IMG/VR virus record: IMGVR_UViG_3300031787_000117
Location: 1-62,292 of that record
Strand: one strand, 5' to 3'
DNA length: 62,292 nucleotides
Origin: a virus
Shown: positions 41,623-49,813 of the stretch, one piece after another
Layout: every line of letters begins with the position of its first letter
Numbering within the stretch: the first letter of the stretch is position 1
The notes under the pieces: generated by a model
Database searches by the model: none
What the model saw: only the letters and a program-made list of their open reading frames with translations
What the model was told of the DNA's origin: nothing
Made by a program: the position numbers and the translations under genes

Positions 41623-41638
41623 GGTGCTCTCCAGGTTC

Positions 41639-41654
41639 GGGGCCCGAAGGCCCC
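41639..41654 (-). promoter_or_regulatory. UUCG hairpin between minus-strand genes, copy 3
   Basis: On the transcribed strand GGGGCC-TTCG-GGCCCC, again a six-pair stem closed by C(UUCG)G, between the stop at 41661 and the start at 41622. No T-run follows. Confidence 0.7.
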
Positions 41655-41660
41655 AGGGGT

Positions 41661-42254
41661 TTAGATTCGTTCGAGGGTGACACGGGTACCGTAGTCGGAC
41701 ACGCCGATCAGGACGGTGCGCCGGCCACATTCCAGGTCAGCGACTCGGGCAGCGTCCACCGTCTCGCCGGACATCTCCGAGTAGCGCGCGACGGCCTCGG
41801 TCAGGTCTGAGTGCTGGGTGACGCGCTCGCCGTCTACGTCCGAGGTGCGTACCGCCCAGACGCCGTTCAGGATCGAGGGCAGGTTGTAGGCATTTGCCAG
41901 GGCCTCCCACGTTGCTGCCAGGGTGCCGTAGGTCTGTACCCAGCGCTCCAGGGTTGCATCGTCGACCGTTTCGGCAATCAGGTCCCAGCCCAGCGCGTAC
42001 CAGGGTCCGTTGACGCGCTCGCGGATCTGGGTCACTACGTCACGGATCGTCTCGTCGCTCTCGGGAGCGTGACGCGAGAACAGGTCGCCGAAGGTCAGCA
42101 GCAGCTTGGCCTTGTTGTCCGAGTCGGCGCGGAAGTATGCGGTCGCGATGGCGTTAGCAAACCCTCCGCCGATGCGAGCCATGTTGTGGGCAGCGGCGTG
42201 TAATTGATCGTCGGTCATGGGGATCCCCTTGCGGTTGAGTACGGTGAGTGTCAT
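41661..42254 (-). CDS. Hypothetical island protein (197 residues)
   Basis: Given with ATG 42254 (GAGGA upstream, two bases after the previous stop); ATG 42218 with AAGGGG is an equally good start. Residues after 13 read TDDQLHAAAHNMARIGGGFA and AYFRADSDNKAKLLLTFGDL, a motif I associate with small phage proteins of the same island type. The rest is mixed alpha/beta (ARYSEMSGETVDAARV). Function unknown. Confidence 0.62.
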   Translation of the reverse strand: MTLTVLNRKGIPMTDDQLHAAAHNMARIGGGFANAIATAYFRADSDNKAKLLLTFGDLFSRHAPESDETIRDVVTQIRERVNGPWYALGWDLIAETVDDATLERWVQTYGTLAATWEALANAYNLPSILNGVWAVRTSDVDGERVTQHSDLTEAVARYSEMSGETVDAARVADLECGRRTVLIGVSDYGTRVTLERI

Positions 42255-42256
42255 GG

Positions 42257-42451
42257 TCAGATTCCTCGTGCGGCCACGATGCGGCCAGTCCTGGTGGTGA
42301 TGATGATCACGGCGTCAGCGGGGTAGCAGCGAGCCCAATCCAAGGCGTCCTGCAGCGTCCAGGCGCGGTGTGTCCAGCGGTGCCAGACTCCGAGGGATCC
42401 GTCCACCGCCACTACTCTGTAGGGCTGCAGCAGTCTTGCGAGGTACTTCAT
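42257..42451 (-). CDS. Small hypothetical protein (64 residues), first of the island
   Basis: Sequence KYLARLLQPYRVVAVDGSL, RWTHRAWTLQDALDWARCYP and VIIITTRTGRIVAARG, a small alpha/beta fold with the HRAWTLxDALxW motif found in other phages. First gene of the second minus-strand block; a TTGACA lies upstream on this strand (42495-42500) but no acceptable -10 follows. Function unknown. Confidence 0.6.
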   Translation of the reverse strand: MKYLARLLQPYRVVAVDGSLGVWHRWTHRAWTLQDALDWARCYPADAVIIITTRTGRIVAARGI

Positions 42452-42609
42452 TGTGTGCTCCTGTGTTTGGCTAAGGGAGACCCGACTCTAAACTTGTCAA
42501 GGGGGTTTTTGGGCACTTTTGGCCATGATATTTTTTAATCGGGTTGCAGCCCCAATAGCGTAGGGCTATGATGTACCCCACCCTTTTCCTCCGCCCGAAG
42601 GGCATCAGC

Positions 42610-43335
42610 ATGAAACGGTCACAGGTAATCGAAGCACTAGACACAATCCCCGATGCAGCACTACTAGGAGCAGCACACAAAGAGTTGACACCCAAGCAAC
42701 GCAAGTTCGCACGGGAAGTAGCAAAGGGAGCAACGAAAGCCGAGGCATACAGGAAGAGCTACAAGGCCACAGCAGCACCATCAACACTACGCAACGAACC
42801 CTATGCCCTGGCGGCTCACCCAGGCGTGGCCCGTGAGATCGAGGTTTACAAGGCGGCATTGGAGGCTCAGGAGTATCGAACCCCTGCGGCTTTGAGGGCG
42901 CTGATCGTCCAAACCCTGACGCAGACCATCCTCGATCCCGGTGTCGCGCCAGCGGTCAGAGTTCAGGCAGCGCGTGTGCTGGGCACCATAACGGAAGTGA
43001 GTGCTTTCACACATCGGACCGAGACTACTGTCATCAAGAAGAGCGATGACGCCAAGCTAGAGTTGCTGAACCAGCTAAAGACCATGATGCGCACCGTCGA
43101 TGAGAGCGGCAACAGCGATGCCGAGGCCCTGCTAACAGAGCTAGCTGGACCCCACCGTGGTGGGGAGGCCCCCGACGCGGTCGTGACGCACCGTGGCTCG
43201 ATACATAGTATTCCCCACAGTGAGTCATCAAATAACAGTGACTCACAAATTTCTGACGAATCGCAAAAGCTAGCTAGCGCGACCCCACCCCCTGCGGATA
43301 TGGAAGACCCCCCGGTAGATGTTGAACAGAAATAG
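42610..43335 (+). CDS. terS: Terminase small subunit
   Basis: I start at ATG 42610 with AAGGG eight bases upstream; ATG 42568/42571 would add 13-14 residues. 241 residues. The N-terminal part (TPKQRKFAREVAKGATKAEA, YRKSYKATAAPSTLRNEPYA) is a DNA-binding helix-turn-helix typical of phage small terminases, followed by a helical oligomerisation region (RALIVQTLTQTILDP) and a disordered Ser/Pro/Asp-rich tail. It should recognise the packaging site and load the large subunit encoded downstream. Confidence 0.78.
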   Translation: MKRSQVIEALDTIPDAALLGAAHKELTPKQRKFAREVAKGATKAEAYRKSYKATAAPSTLRNEPYALAAHPGVAREIEVYKAALEAQEYRTPAALRALIVQTLTQTILDPGVAPAVRVQAARVLGTITEVSAFTHRTETTVIKKSDDAKLELLNQLKTMMRTVDESGNSDAEALLTELAGPHRGGEAPDAVVTHRGSIHSIPHSESSNNSDSQISDESQKLASATPPPADMEDPPVDVEQK

Positions 43336-43347
43336 GGGTGGGGGGGG

Positions 43348-43363
43348 GTGGCAACGTTGCCAC
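43348..43363. repeat. Dispersed palindrome, copy 6 (16 bp), by DnaA-type boxes
   Basis: GTGGCAACGTTGCCAC in the non-coding gap after the small terminase gene, directly abutting two DnaA-type 9-mers and preceded by a run of nine or more G. Confidence 0.88.
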
Positions 43364-43383
43364 TTATTAACAGGTTATTCACA
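43364..43383 (+). promoter_or_regulatory. Two DnaA-type boxes, candidate replication origin
   Basis: TTATTCACA (43375-43383) matches the DnaA consensus TTATNCACA perfectly, and TTATTAACA (43364-43372) differs at one base. They are two bases apart in tandem and follow the palindrome at once. The arrangement resembles a small origin. A single perfect 9-mer can occur by chance in 60 kb, so the pairing and location carry the weight. Confidence 0.45.
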
Positions 43384-43396
43384 GAAAAGTATTGGA

Positions 43397-43702
43397 ATGA
43401 AGGATTATGTAAAACGGGTGAGGGTGAATCGGGAGATGAGGGGAGGGGGTAGTTACGAGGGGTGTATGGAGAGGATTGTGAGTCCGGCGCAGAGGGAAGT
43501 GTTTTTGATAGTGGATGAGTTTTGGAAGCGGTATGGATTTAGTCCTACGGTGAGGGAGATTGCGTATTTGAGGGGGAAGATGGGGATGAAGAATACGCAG
43601 AGGTTAGTGGATAGGTTGGTGGAGTTGGGGGTATTGAAGAAGGTTAGGAAGTTGGGAAGGACGATTAGGCCGGTGTATATCAACTTTAAGAATTTGGAAT
43701 GA
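43397..43702 (+). CDS. LexA-type winged-helix protein
   Basis: 101 residues. Residues 25-95 match the LexA DNA-binding domain: VSPAQREVFLIVDEFWKRYG, FSPTVREIAYLRGKMG, NTQRLVDRLVELGVLKKV. No autocleavage or peptidase domain. Codon use is extreme: Arg mostly AGG, Gly GGG/GGA, third positions G, as in the following terminase gene, so the two may have moved together. It probably regulates late or packaging genes. Start at ATG 43397 lies 61 bases after the small terminase stop. Confidence 0.72.
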   Translation: MKDYVKRVRVNREMRGGGSYEGCMERIVSPAQREVFLIVDEFWKRYGFSPTVREIAYLRGKMGMKNTQRLVDRLVELGVLKKVRKLGRTIRPVYINFKNLE

Positions 43703-43765
43703 TGCGGTGCAACATTGGTTGAGATAAAAGCCCGTATTTTTTGGCACCTTTAAGAGTAGGTTGCA

Positions 43766-45253
43766 GTGCAACAATTAGAGAAATTGATTGAGCAATTAGA
43801 TCCTGCTGAGTATCAGAAGTTGTTAGAGCAGGTGGAGGAGTATAGGAATGCGCTAGAGAGGGAGAAGGCGCAGGGTAAGTTTATGGAGTATGTGAAGGTG
43901 GTGTGGCCTGGGTTTGTGAATGGGCGGCATCATGCGTTGATGGCGAAGAAGTTTGAGGAGATAGCGGAGGGGAAGTTAAAGCGGTTGATTATCAATATGG
44001 CTCCGCGGCATACGAAGAGTGAGTTTGCTAGTTTTTTATTGCCAAGTTGGTTTTTGGGTAGGTTCCCGCACAAGAAGGTGATTCAGACATCGAACACGGC
44101 GGACTTAGCGGTTGGGTTTGGTAGGAAAGTGCGTAATTTGGTCGGGAGTGAGCAGTACGCGCGGGTATTTCCTGGGGTGTCTTTGAGGCAGGACAGTAAG
44201 GCTGCTGGTAGGTGGGCGACGAATAAGGGTGGGGAGTACTTTGCTATAGGTGTGGGGGGTACGGTAACGGGTAAGGGTGCGGATTTATTGATTATTGATG
44301 ATCCGCATAGTGAGCAGGAGGCGAGGTTAGCGTCGCACAACCCGGAAGTATTTGACAGTGTGTATGAGTGGTACACGTCTGGACCCCGGCAGAGGTTGCA
44401 GCCAGGGGGTGCGATTGTGGTGGTAATGACTCGTTGGTCAGAAAGAGATCTGACGGGTCGGATTATTAAGGATGCGCAGAACCGGGATAAGACGGATGAG
44501 TGGGAAGTAATTGAGTTGCCGGCGATTATGCCGAGTGGGAATCCGTTGTGGCCGGAGTTTTGGTCGTTAGATGAGTTGGAGGCGTTGAGGGAGGAGGTTG
44601 GTCCTGCGAAGTGGAATGCGCAGTATCAGCAGACGCCGACAGGGGAGGAGGGGGCGTTAGTCAAGAGGGAATGGTGGAAGAGGTGGGAGAAGGAGAATCC
44701 GCCGCAGTGTGAATTTATTATCCAGAGTTGGGATACGGCGTTTACTAAGAACGAGAGAAGTGACTATTCGGCGTGTACAACCTGGGGAGTGTTTTACAAG
44801 GATGAGGTTGAGCCGAACATTATTTTGTTAGATGCGTATGAAGCGAGGATGGAGTTTCCGGAGTTAAAGCAGAAGGCGTATGAGATGTATAAGGAGTGGG
44901 AGCCTGATGCTTGTATTGTGGAAGCGAAGGCCGCGGGGAGTCCGTTGATCTTTGAATTGAGGCGTATGGGGATTCCGGTAAGTGAATATACGCCGGTGAG
45001 GGGAAACGATAAGTTTGTTCGGATTAACTCTGTGACGGATCTATTCAAGTCGGGTAAAGTGTGGGCGCCGGAAGCTAGGTGGGCAGATGAAGTTATTGAG
45101 CAGATGGCTGCTTTTCCGAATGCTCCGCATGATGACTTGGTGGATTCGACGACGCAGGCGTTGATCCGTTTTCGGTCAGGCGGGTTTGTAAGATTGGATT
45201 CTGACGAACCTGATGAGCCGACGTATTTTCGTAGGCGGAAAGCTTACTACTAG
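43766..45253 (+). CDS. terL: Terminase large subunit
   Basis: Starts with GTG 43766 (GTAGG upstream). 495 residues. ATPase: Walker A variant APRHTKSE (79-86, Lys84; the usual family form is APRHGKSE) and Walker B LIIDDP with Asp178/179. RNase H-like nuclease: SWDTAF (Asp323), IVEAKAAGSPL, and HDDLVD (Asp456/457/460). It packages DNA into the procapsid as an ATP-driven motor and cuts the concatemer. AGG- and GGG-rich codons differ from the portal gene that follows. Confidence 0.95.
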   Translation: MQQLEKLIEQLDPAEYQKLLEQVEEYRNALEREKAQGKFMEYVKVVWPGFVNGRHHALMAKKFEEIAEGKLKRLIINMAPRHTKSEFASFLLPSWFLGRFPHKKVIQTSNTADLAVGFGRKVRNLVGSEQYARVFPGVSLRQDSKAAGRWATNKGGEYFAIGVGGTVTGKGADLLIIDDPHSEQEARLASHNPEVFDSVYEWYTSGPRQRLQPGGAIVVVMTRWSERDLTGRIIKDAQNRDKTDEWEVIELPAIMPSGNPLWPEFWSLDELEALREEVGPAKWNAQYQQTPTGEEGALVKREWWKRWEKENPPQCEFIIQSWDTAFTKNERSDYSACTTWGVFYKDEVEPNIILLDAYEARMEFPELKQKAYEMYKEWEPDACIVEAKAAGSPLIFELRRMGIPVSEYTPVRGNDKFVRINSVTDLFKSGKVWAPEARWADEVIEQMAAFPNAPHDDLVDSTTQALIRFRSGGFVRLDSDEPDEPTYFRRRKAYY

Positions 45254-45261
45254 AGGGCATT

Positions 45262-47643
45262 ATGGCAACAAACATGGACAAGGGCTTGTATGCGGTGCCG
45301 ATTATTGACACGGCAGAGTCGGCGCTAGAAATTGAGATTGAGAATCCTGAGTCAGTGACGTTGTCTGATGGGAGCATGGAGATTACGTTATTGCCAGATG
45401 ATGTAAGTGTTGATGACTTTGATGCCAACATTGCTGAGTTTTTAGATGAAGGCGATCTTCAGACGATAGCGTCGGAGATGGTTGAGCTAGTAGAAGCAGA
45501 CGTAAACGCCAGGAAGGAATGGGCAGATACATATGTAAAAGGTTTGGAAGTTCTGGGTTTTAAGTATGAAGACAGGACAGAACCTTGGGATGACGCGTGT
45601 GGAGTGTACTCAACTGTTTTGGCAGAAGCGGTTATTCGATTCCAAGCGGAGACAATGAGTGAGACGTTTCCTGCCCAGGGTCCGGTCAAGTCAAAGATTA
45701 TTGGCGAGGTTACTAAAGAAAAAGAAGAGTCTGCCAATCGTGTTAAAGCAGACATGAATTATCAACTGACTGAAAGGATGGTGGAGTATCGGTCAGAACA
45801 TGAACGGATGCTTTATAGCCTGGGCCTTGCAGGGTCAGCGTTTAAGAAGGTGTATTACGACCCGATTCTTAGAAGGCAAGTGTCGCTGTATATCTCAGCA
45901 GAAGACATGATTGTTCCGTATGGCGCTTCGCACATTGATACTGCGGAGCGGGTTACTCACATGATGAGGAAAACCAAGACGGAACTACTGAAGTTACAGG
46001 CTGATGGGTTTTATAGAGAAGTTGAGCTTGGCGAACCAATTGAATATTTTTCAGATATTGAGAAAAAGAAAGCCGAGGAAGGTGGCTATACGTTAACGTC
46101 AGACGACCGATTTGCTTTGTATGAGATTCATACTTATACAAATATTAGAGGCATTGATGACGAAGACGATTTGCCTAAACCGTATGTCATTACGGTTATA
46201 AAAGGAACAAATGAAGTTCTGTCGATTCGTAGAAACTGGGAGCCGACAGATGATCGACAACTAAAGAGGCAGCATTTTGTTCATTACACTTACGTCCCTG
46301 GGTTTGGTTTCTATGGTTTGGGGCTTATTCACATTATTGGCGGGTATGCCCGAGCGGGTACTTCTATCATTCGCCAACTCGTTGACGCTGGCACTCTTTC
46401 AAATCTTCCAGGCGGTCTTAAAGCTCGTGGATTAAGGATCAAGGGTGATGACACGCCGATTGCTCCGGGCGAGTTTAGAGACGTAGATGTACCTAGTGGT
46501 ACGGTACGCGACAACATTATGACGCTGCCGTACAAAGAACCTAGTCAAGTATTGGCTGGGTTGTTAGAGAAAATCACTCAGGAAGGCAGACGACTGGGTG
46601 CGATTAGCGACATGAACATTAGTGACATGTCGTCGCAGGCACCGGTTGGTACAACGTTAGCGTTATTAGAAAGAACGCTAAAACCCATGGCCGCAGTTCA
46701 AGCCAGGGTTCATTTCTCTATGAAGCAGGAGTTCAAGCTTCTTAAAGAGATTATTAAAGATTACGCAAATGAACCATACGACTACATTCCAGAGGGTGTA
46801 GATCGTCGGGCTCGAGCAGAGGATTACGCGGTAGTTGAAGTAATCCCTGTTTCTGATCCTAATGCCACGACTATGGCGCAGCGGGTTGTGCAGTATCAAG
46901 CCGCTTTTCAAATGGCACAGAGCGCCCCGCAGATTTATGACCTACCGTATCTACACAGGCAAATGTTAGAGACGCTAGGCATTAGAAACGCGGACAAAGT
47001 TGTACCGTTGGCGGAAGATCAGAAACCGCGTGATCCGATGTCCGAAAACATGGGCGCGTTGGTAGGTAAACCTATGAAAGCGTTTATGTACCAGGATCAC
47101 GAAGCGCACATGGCTGCGCATCAATCGTTTATGCAAGATCCAATGATTGCGCAGGCTATTGGCCAGAACCCCATGGCACAACAAATTATGAGTTCTCTGC
47201 AGGCCCACTTGGCAGAGCACTTAGGGTTTGTCTATAGAAAACAGCTTGAAGAAAGACTGGGCGTTACGTTGCCGGCTCCGAATGAAGAAATTCCGGAGGA
47301 GTTGGAAGTTGCTGTTTCTAGGCTCATGGCTCAGGCAGGGGCGCAGCTTACACAAATGCATCAAGCTCAAGCGGCGCAACAACAAGCTCAGCAGATGGCG
47401 CAAGACCCGGTTGTTCAAATGCAGCAGCAGGAACTGGCCATTAAACAAAGCGAAGTTCAACGGAAAGCTGCCAAAGATCAAGCCGACATTGAATTGGCTA
47501 ACCGTAAGTTAAGCATTGAAGAGCAGAAAGTAGTTGTTGAAGCGCAGAAAGAAGGTTCTGCGATGCAGACCAAAGCTCAGCAACAAGAACAGAAGACACA
47601 GCTTGAAATGATAAAGATGCTCACACAATCCAAAGCGAGGTAA
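45262..47643 (+). CDS. Portal protein, P22-type
   Basis: 793 residues. The core holds portal signatures: VEADVNARKEWADTYVKGLE, PAQGPVKSKIIGE, MLYSLGLAGSAFKKVYYDP, FGFYGLGLIHIIGGYAR, and NISDMSSQAPVGTTLALLER. The C-terminal 200 residues are Gln/Ala-rich helices (QAAQQQAQQMAQDPVVQMQ), probably a barrel or core-interacting tail as in P22-like portals. It forms the dodecameric ring at the capsid vertex through which DNA enters. Lies eight bases after the terminase. Confidence 0.9.
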   Translation: MATNMDKGLYAVPIIDTAESALEIEIENPESVTLSDGSMEITLLPDDVSVDDFDANIAEFLDEGDLQTIASEMVELVEADVNARKEWADTYVKGLEVLGFKYEDRTEPWDDACGVYSTVLAEAVIRFQAETMSETFPAQGPVKSKIIGEVTKEKEESANRVKADMNYQLTERMVEYRSEHERMLYSLGLAGSAFKKVYYDPILRRQVSLYISAEDMIVPYGASHIDTAERVTHMMRKTKTELLKLQADGFYREVELGEPIEYFSDIEKKKAEEGGYTLTSDDRFALYEIHTYTNIRGIDDEDDLPKPYVITVIKGTNEVLSIRRNWEPTDDRQLKRQHFVHYTYVPGFGFYGLGLIHIIGGYARAGTSIIRQLVDAGTLSNLPGGLKARGLRIKGDDTPIAPGEFRDVDVPSGTVRDNIMTLPYKEPSQVLAGLLEKITQEGRRLGAISDMNISDMSSQAPVGTTLALLERTLKPMAAVQARVHFSMKQEFKLLKEIIKDYANEPYDYIPEGVDRRARAEDYAVVEVIPVSDPNATTMAQRVVQYQAAFQMAQSAPQIYDLPYLHRQMLETLGIRNADKVVPLAEDQKPRDPMSENMGALVGKPMKAFMYQDHEAHMAAHQSFMQDPMIAQAIGQNPMAQQIMSSLQAHLAEHLGFVYRKQLEERLGVTLPAPNEEIPEELEVAVSRLMAQAGAQLTQMHQAQAAQQQAQQMAQDPVVQMQQQELAIKQSEVQRKAAKDQADIELANRKLSIEEQKVVVEAQKEGSAMQTKAQQQEQKTQLEMIKMLTQSKAR

Positions 47644-47646
47644 CGC

Positions 47647-47844
47647 GTGGCTAAGACCGTCTTTGACGTGCTGCAGGATAAATTGTTTGAACACAGAAAA
47701 TCACACGTTGATTTTCTTGCGAGTGGTGGGGCGGCTGATTTTGCAGTCTACCAACAACAATGCGGGTTGATTCGAGGTCTAGACCTAGCATTGCGTGAAA
47801 TCCAAGACCTTGCGCAAAACTATATGGACGGAAATGATGACTGA
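47647..47844 (+). CDS. Small conserved protein after portal (65 residues)
   Basis: GTG start three bases after the portal stop. A helical protein (FDVLQDKLFEHRKSHVDFLA, GLIRGLDLALREIQDLAQ). Similar short proteins between portal and scaffold genes are common in environmental podoviruses. Function unknown; a minor virion or assembly factor is the best guess. Confidence 0.6.
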   Translation: MAKTVFDVLQDKLFEHRKSHVDFLASGGAADFAVYQQQCGLIRGLDLALREIQDLAQNYMDGNDD

Positions 47845-48199
47845 CACGTTAACGGCGGAAGAGTTTGAAGCTCAATTACCCAAACCAGTTGGGTACCGCT
47901 TGCTAATTGCATTGCCGCAGGTGGAAGAAACTTACGATTCAGGTCTAGTTAAAGCAGATCAAACCAGACATGCTGAACAAGTTCTCTCTATGATGGGTGC
48001 TGTCCTAGACATGGGTGAACAAGCCTATGCCGACAAAGACAGATTTCCTACGGGGCCTTGGTGCAAGGTTGGCGACTTTGTGATGTTTCGTCCTAACTCT
48101 GGCACTAGGTTTAAGGTCAACGGCCATGAATATCGTCTGTTAAACGACGACAGTATTGAGGCGGTTGTGCCTGACCCTCGAGGGGTGACTAGAGCATGA
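47837..48199 (+). CDS. GroES-like co-chaperonin (phage Cpn10)
   Basis: ATG 47837 (ATG 47834 is equally possible) inside the end of the previous gene. 120 residues. The Cpn10 core is clear: LPKPVGYRLLIALPQVEE, GAVLDMGEQAYADKDR, WCKVGDFVMFRPNSGTRF, EYRLLNDDSIEAVVPDP. The mobile loop (YDSGLVKADQTRHAEQ) should contact a host GroEL-type ring. As with T4 Gp31, it could replace host GroES to fold the capsid protein encoded three genes downstream. No GroEL homologue is present here. Confidence 0.85.
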   Translation: MTDTLTAEEFEAQLPKPVGYRLLIALPQVEETYDSGLVKADQTRHAEQVLSMMGAVLDMGEQAYADKDRFPTGPWCKVGDFVMFRPNSGTRFKVNGHEYRLLNDDSIEAVVPDPRGVTRA

Positions 48200-48408
48200 G
48201 TGAACATGTAACCCTAGGCGTGACATCTGACTTTGACTGGTACGAATTGAATCAAATTAAACATCAGTTGGACTCTTTAAGTTCTCGAGTACATCGGTTA
48301 ATTGTGGCTACTCAAGAACGAGAGCGTACACAGTCAGAATATGTAGTTCATTTGAAGCGTCAATGCGACGAACTTCGGGCGCAATTAAACGCCCTGCGAA
48401 AGGACTAA
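48196..48408 (+). CDS. Small coiled-coil protein (70 residues)
   Basis: Overlaps the co-chaperonin by four bases (ATGA). A helical protein: WYELNQIKHQLDSLSSRVHR, then QSEYVVHLKRQCDELRAQLN. It may assist scaffold or capsid assembly given its place just before the scaffold gene. No family recognised. Confidence 0.55.
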   Translation: MSEHVTLGVTSDFDWYELNQIKHQLDSLSSRVHRLIVATQERERTQSEYVVHLKRQCDELRAQLNALRKD

Positions 48409-48409
48409 T

Positions 48410-49360
48410 ATGCCATTTCAAAAAGTTGAATTTGAGTTTCCGGATCCGGACAAACCAGAGGTTAAAACGGAAGAAACGCCTGCATCAGAGGCAAAGGAGC
48501 CGGAATCTAAAGAGGTTGAGATTGAGGTCGTAGACGATACGCCTCCAAAAGACCGTAATCGAACTCCATCGGAGCCGCCTGCAGAGGTAACCGAGGAAGA
48601 ACTTAATGAGTATTCCGACAAAGTGCGTAAGCGGATTCAGCACTTTACTAAGGGATATCACGACGAACGACGTAGAGCGGAAGCAGCGGCCAGAGAGAAA
48701 GAAGAAGCTATTCGTCTTGCACAGCAGTTGCTGCAAGAGAATGAGAAACTTAAGCAGGAATCTTCGAAAACTCAAACCGCTTTGCTTGAGCAGGCTAAAG
48801 CCAGGATTAATCACGAGCTTGAGGCATCAAAACGGGCGTATAAACAAGCTTATGAGTCTGGAGATTCGGATAAAGTTGTTGAAGCGCAGATTGCGTTAAA
48901 CAATGTTCAAGCTAAGGCAGAGCGTTTAGCAGCATATAAACCGGCTTTACAACCAAAACAAGTTGAGGTAAAACCTGAACCTGTCGCGCCAGCAGTCGAT
49001 TCCAAGGCGTTGGAATGGCAAAAATCCAATCCATGGTTTGGATCTGACGATGAGATGACAAGCCTTGCGCTGGGGTTGCATCAAAAGCTTGTTCGAGAGG
49101 GGATTGACCCTCAAAGTGAAGAATACTACGACCGGATTAACCGGCGTATGCGTCAAGTGTTCCCCGATGCCTTTGAATCGGAGGACGAATCGCCTGAAAG
49201 GCCGCGTCGAAATAACGTTGTAGCACCAGCATCGCGTAGCACTGCGCCCAAAAAGATCGTGCTGACTAAGACTGCTGTAGCTCTTGCGAAACGACTAGGT
49301 CTAACTCCCGAGCAATATGCTCGACAGGTTGCTGAAGACATGAGGAAACAAAATGGCTGA
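48410..49360 (+). CDS. Scaffolding protein
   Basis: 316 residues. An acidic disordered N terminus (EVVDDTPPKDRNRTPSEPPA) is followed by a long charged coiled coil (RRRAEAAAREKEEAIRLAQQ, LQENEKLKQESSK) and a basic C-terminal helix (KIVLTKTAVALAKRLGLTPE). This layout and the position two genes before the capsid protein are typical of phage scaffolds, in which the basic C-terminal helix contacts the capsid interior. It should be absent from mature heads. Confidence 0.78.
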   Translation: MPFQKVEFEFPDPDKPEVKTEETPASEAKEPESKEVEIEVVDDTPPKDRNRTPSEPPAEVTEEELNEYSDKVRKRIQHFTKGYHDERRRAEAAAREKEEAIRLAQQLLQENEKLKQESSKTQTALLEQAKARINHELEASKRAYKQAYESGDSDKVVEAQIALNNVQAKAERLAAYKPALQPKQVEVKPEPVAPAVDSKALEWQKSNPWFGSDDEMTSLALGLHQKLVREGIDPQSEEYYDRINRRMRQVFPDAFESEDESPERPRRNNVVAPASRSTAPKKIVLTKTAVALAKRLGLTPEQYARQVAEDMRKQNG

Positions 49361-49796
49361 GACTAGAACCAACCGCGAACTTGAAACCCGAGAGAAAGTT
49401 GCGCGTCGCAAATCTTGGCAACGCCCGGAATTGCTGCCTTCGCCTAACCCAGAACCGGGGTTTGAATTTCGTTGGATTCGTGTCAGTACGCTGGGAACGG
49501 CGGACCCCATGAATGTTTCTTCAAAGTTTCGCGAGGGTTGGGAACCTGTCAAAGCGTCCGATCATCCCGAGATCCAAATGCTGGTTGTTGAGAACGAGAA
49601 GTTCAAAGACAACGTGGTAATCGGTGGATTGATGCTTTGCAAAACTCCTACTGAGCTTGTTGAGGATCGGAACAGCTACTATCAACAGCAAACCGATAAT
49701 CAAATGAGCGCAGTGGACAACAATTTCATGCGGGAAAACGATCCGCGGATGCCGTTGTTTAAAGAGCGGCAATCGTCGGTGAAATCGACCCGGTAA
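49353..49796 (+). CDS. Conserved head-region protein (147 residues)
   Basis: Overlaps the scaffold stop by eight bases. A basic N terminus (RTNRELETREKVARRKSWQR) precedes EFRWIRVSTLGTADPMNVSS, KFREGWEPVKASDHPE and VIGGLMLCKTPTELVEDRN. I recognise this as a protein frequent between scaffold and decoration genes in environmental podoviruses, of unknown role. Probably a minor virion protein or a scaffold partner. Confidence 0.6.
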   Translation: MAETRTNRELETREKVARRKSWQRPELLPSPNPEPGFEFRWIRVSTLGTADPMNVSSKFREGWEPVKASDHPEIQMLVVENEKFKDNVVIGGLMLCKTPTELVEDRNSYYQQQTDNQMSAVDNNFMRENDPRMPLFKERQSSVKSTR

Positions 49797-49813
49797 ACTT
49801 TTAGGAGTCTCAC

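Noticed and set aside
42495-42500. TTGACA on the minus strand upstream of the island as a promoter -35 box.
   Set aside because: No acceptable -10 hexamer is found 16 to 18 bases downstream (the bases read CCCTTA). It may need an activator, but the evidence is too weak for a feature.
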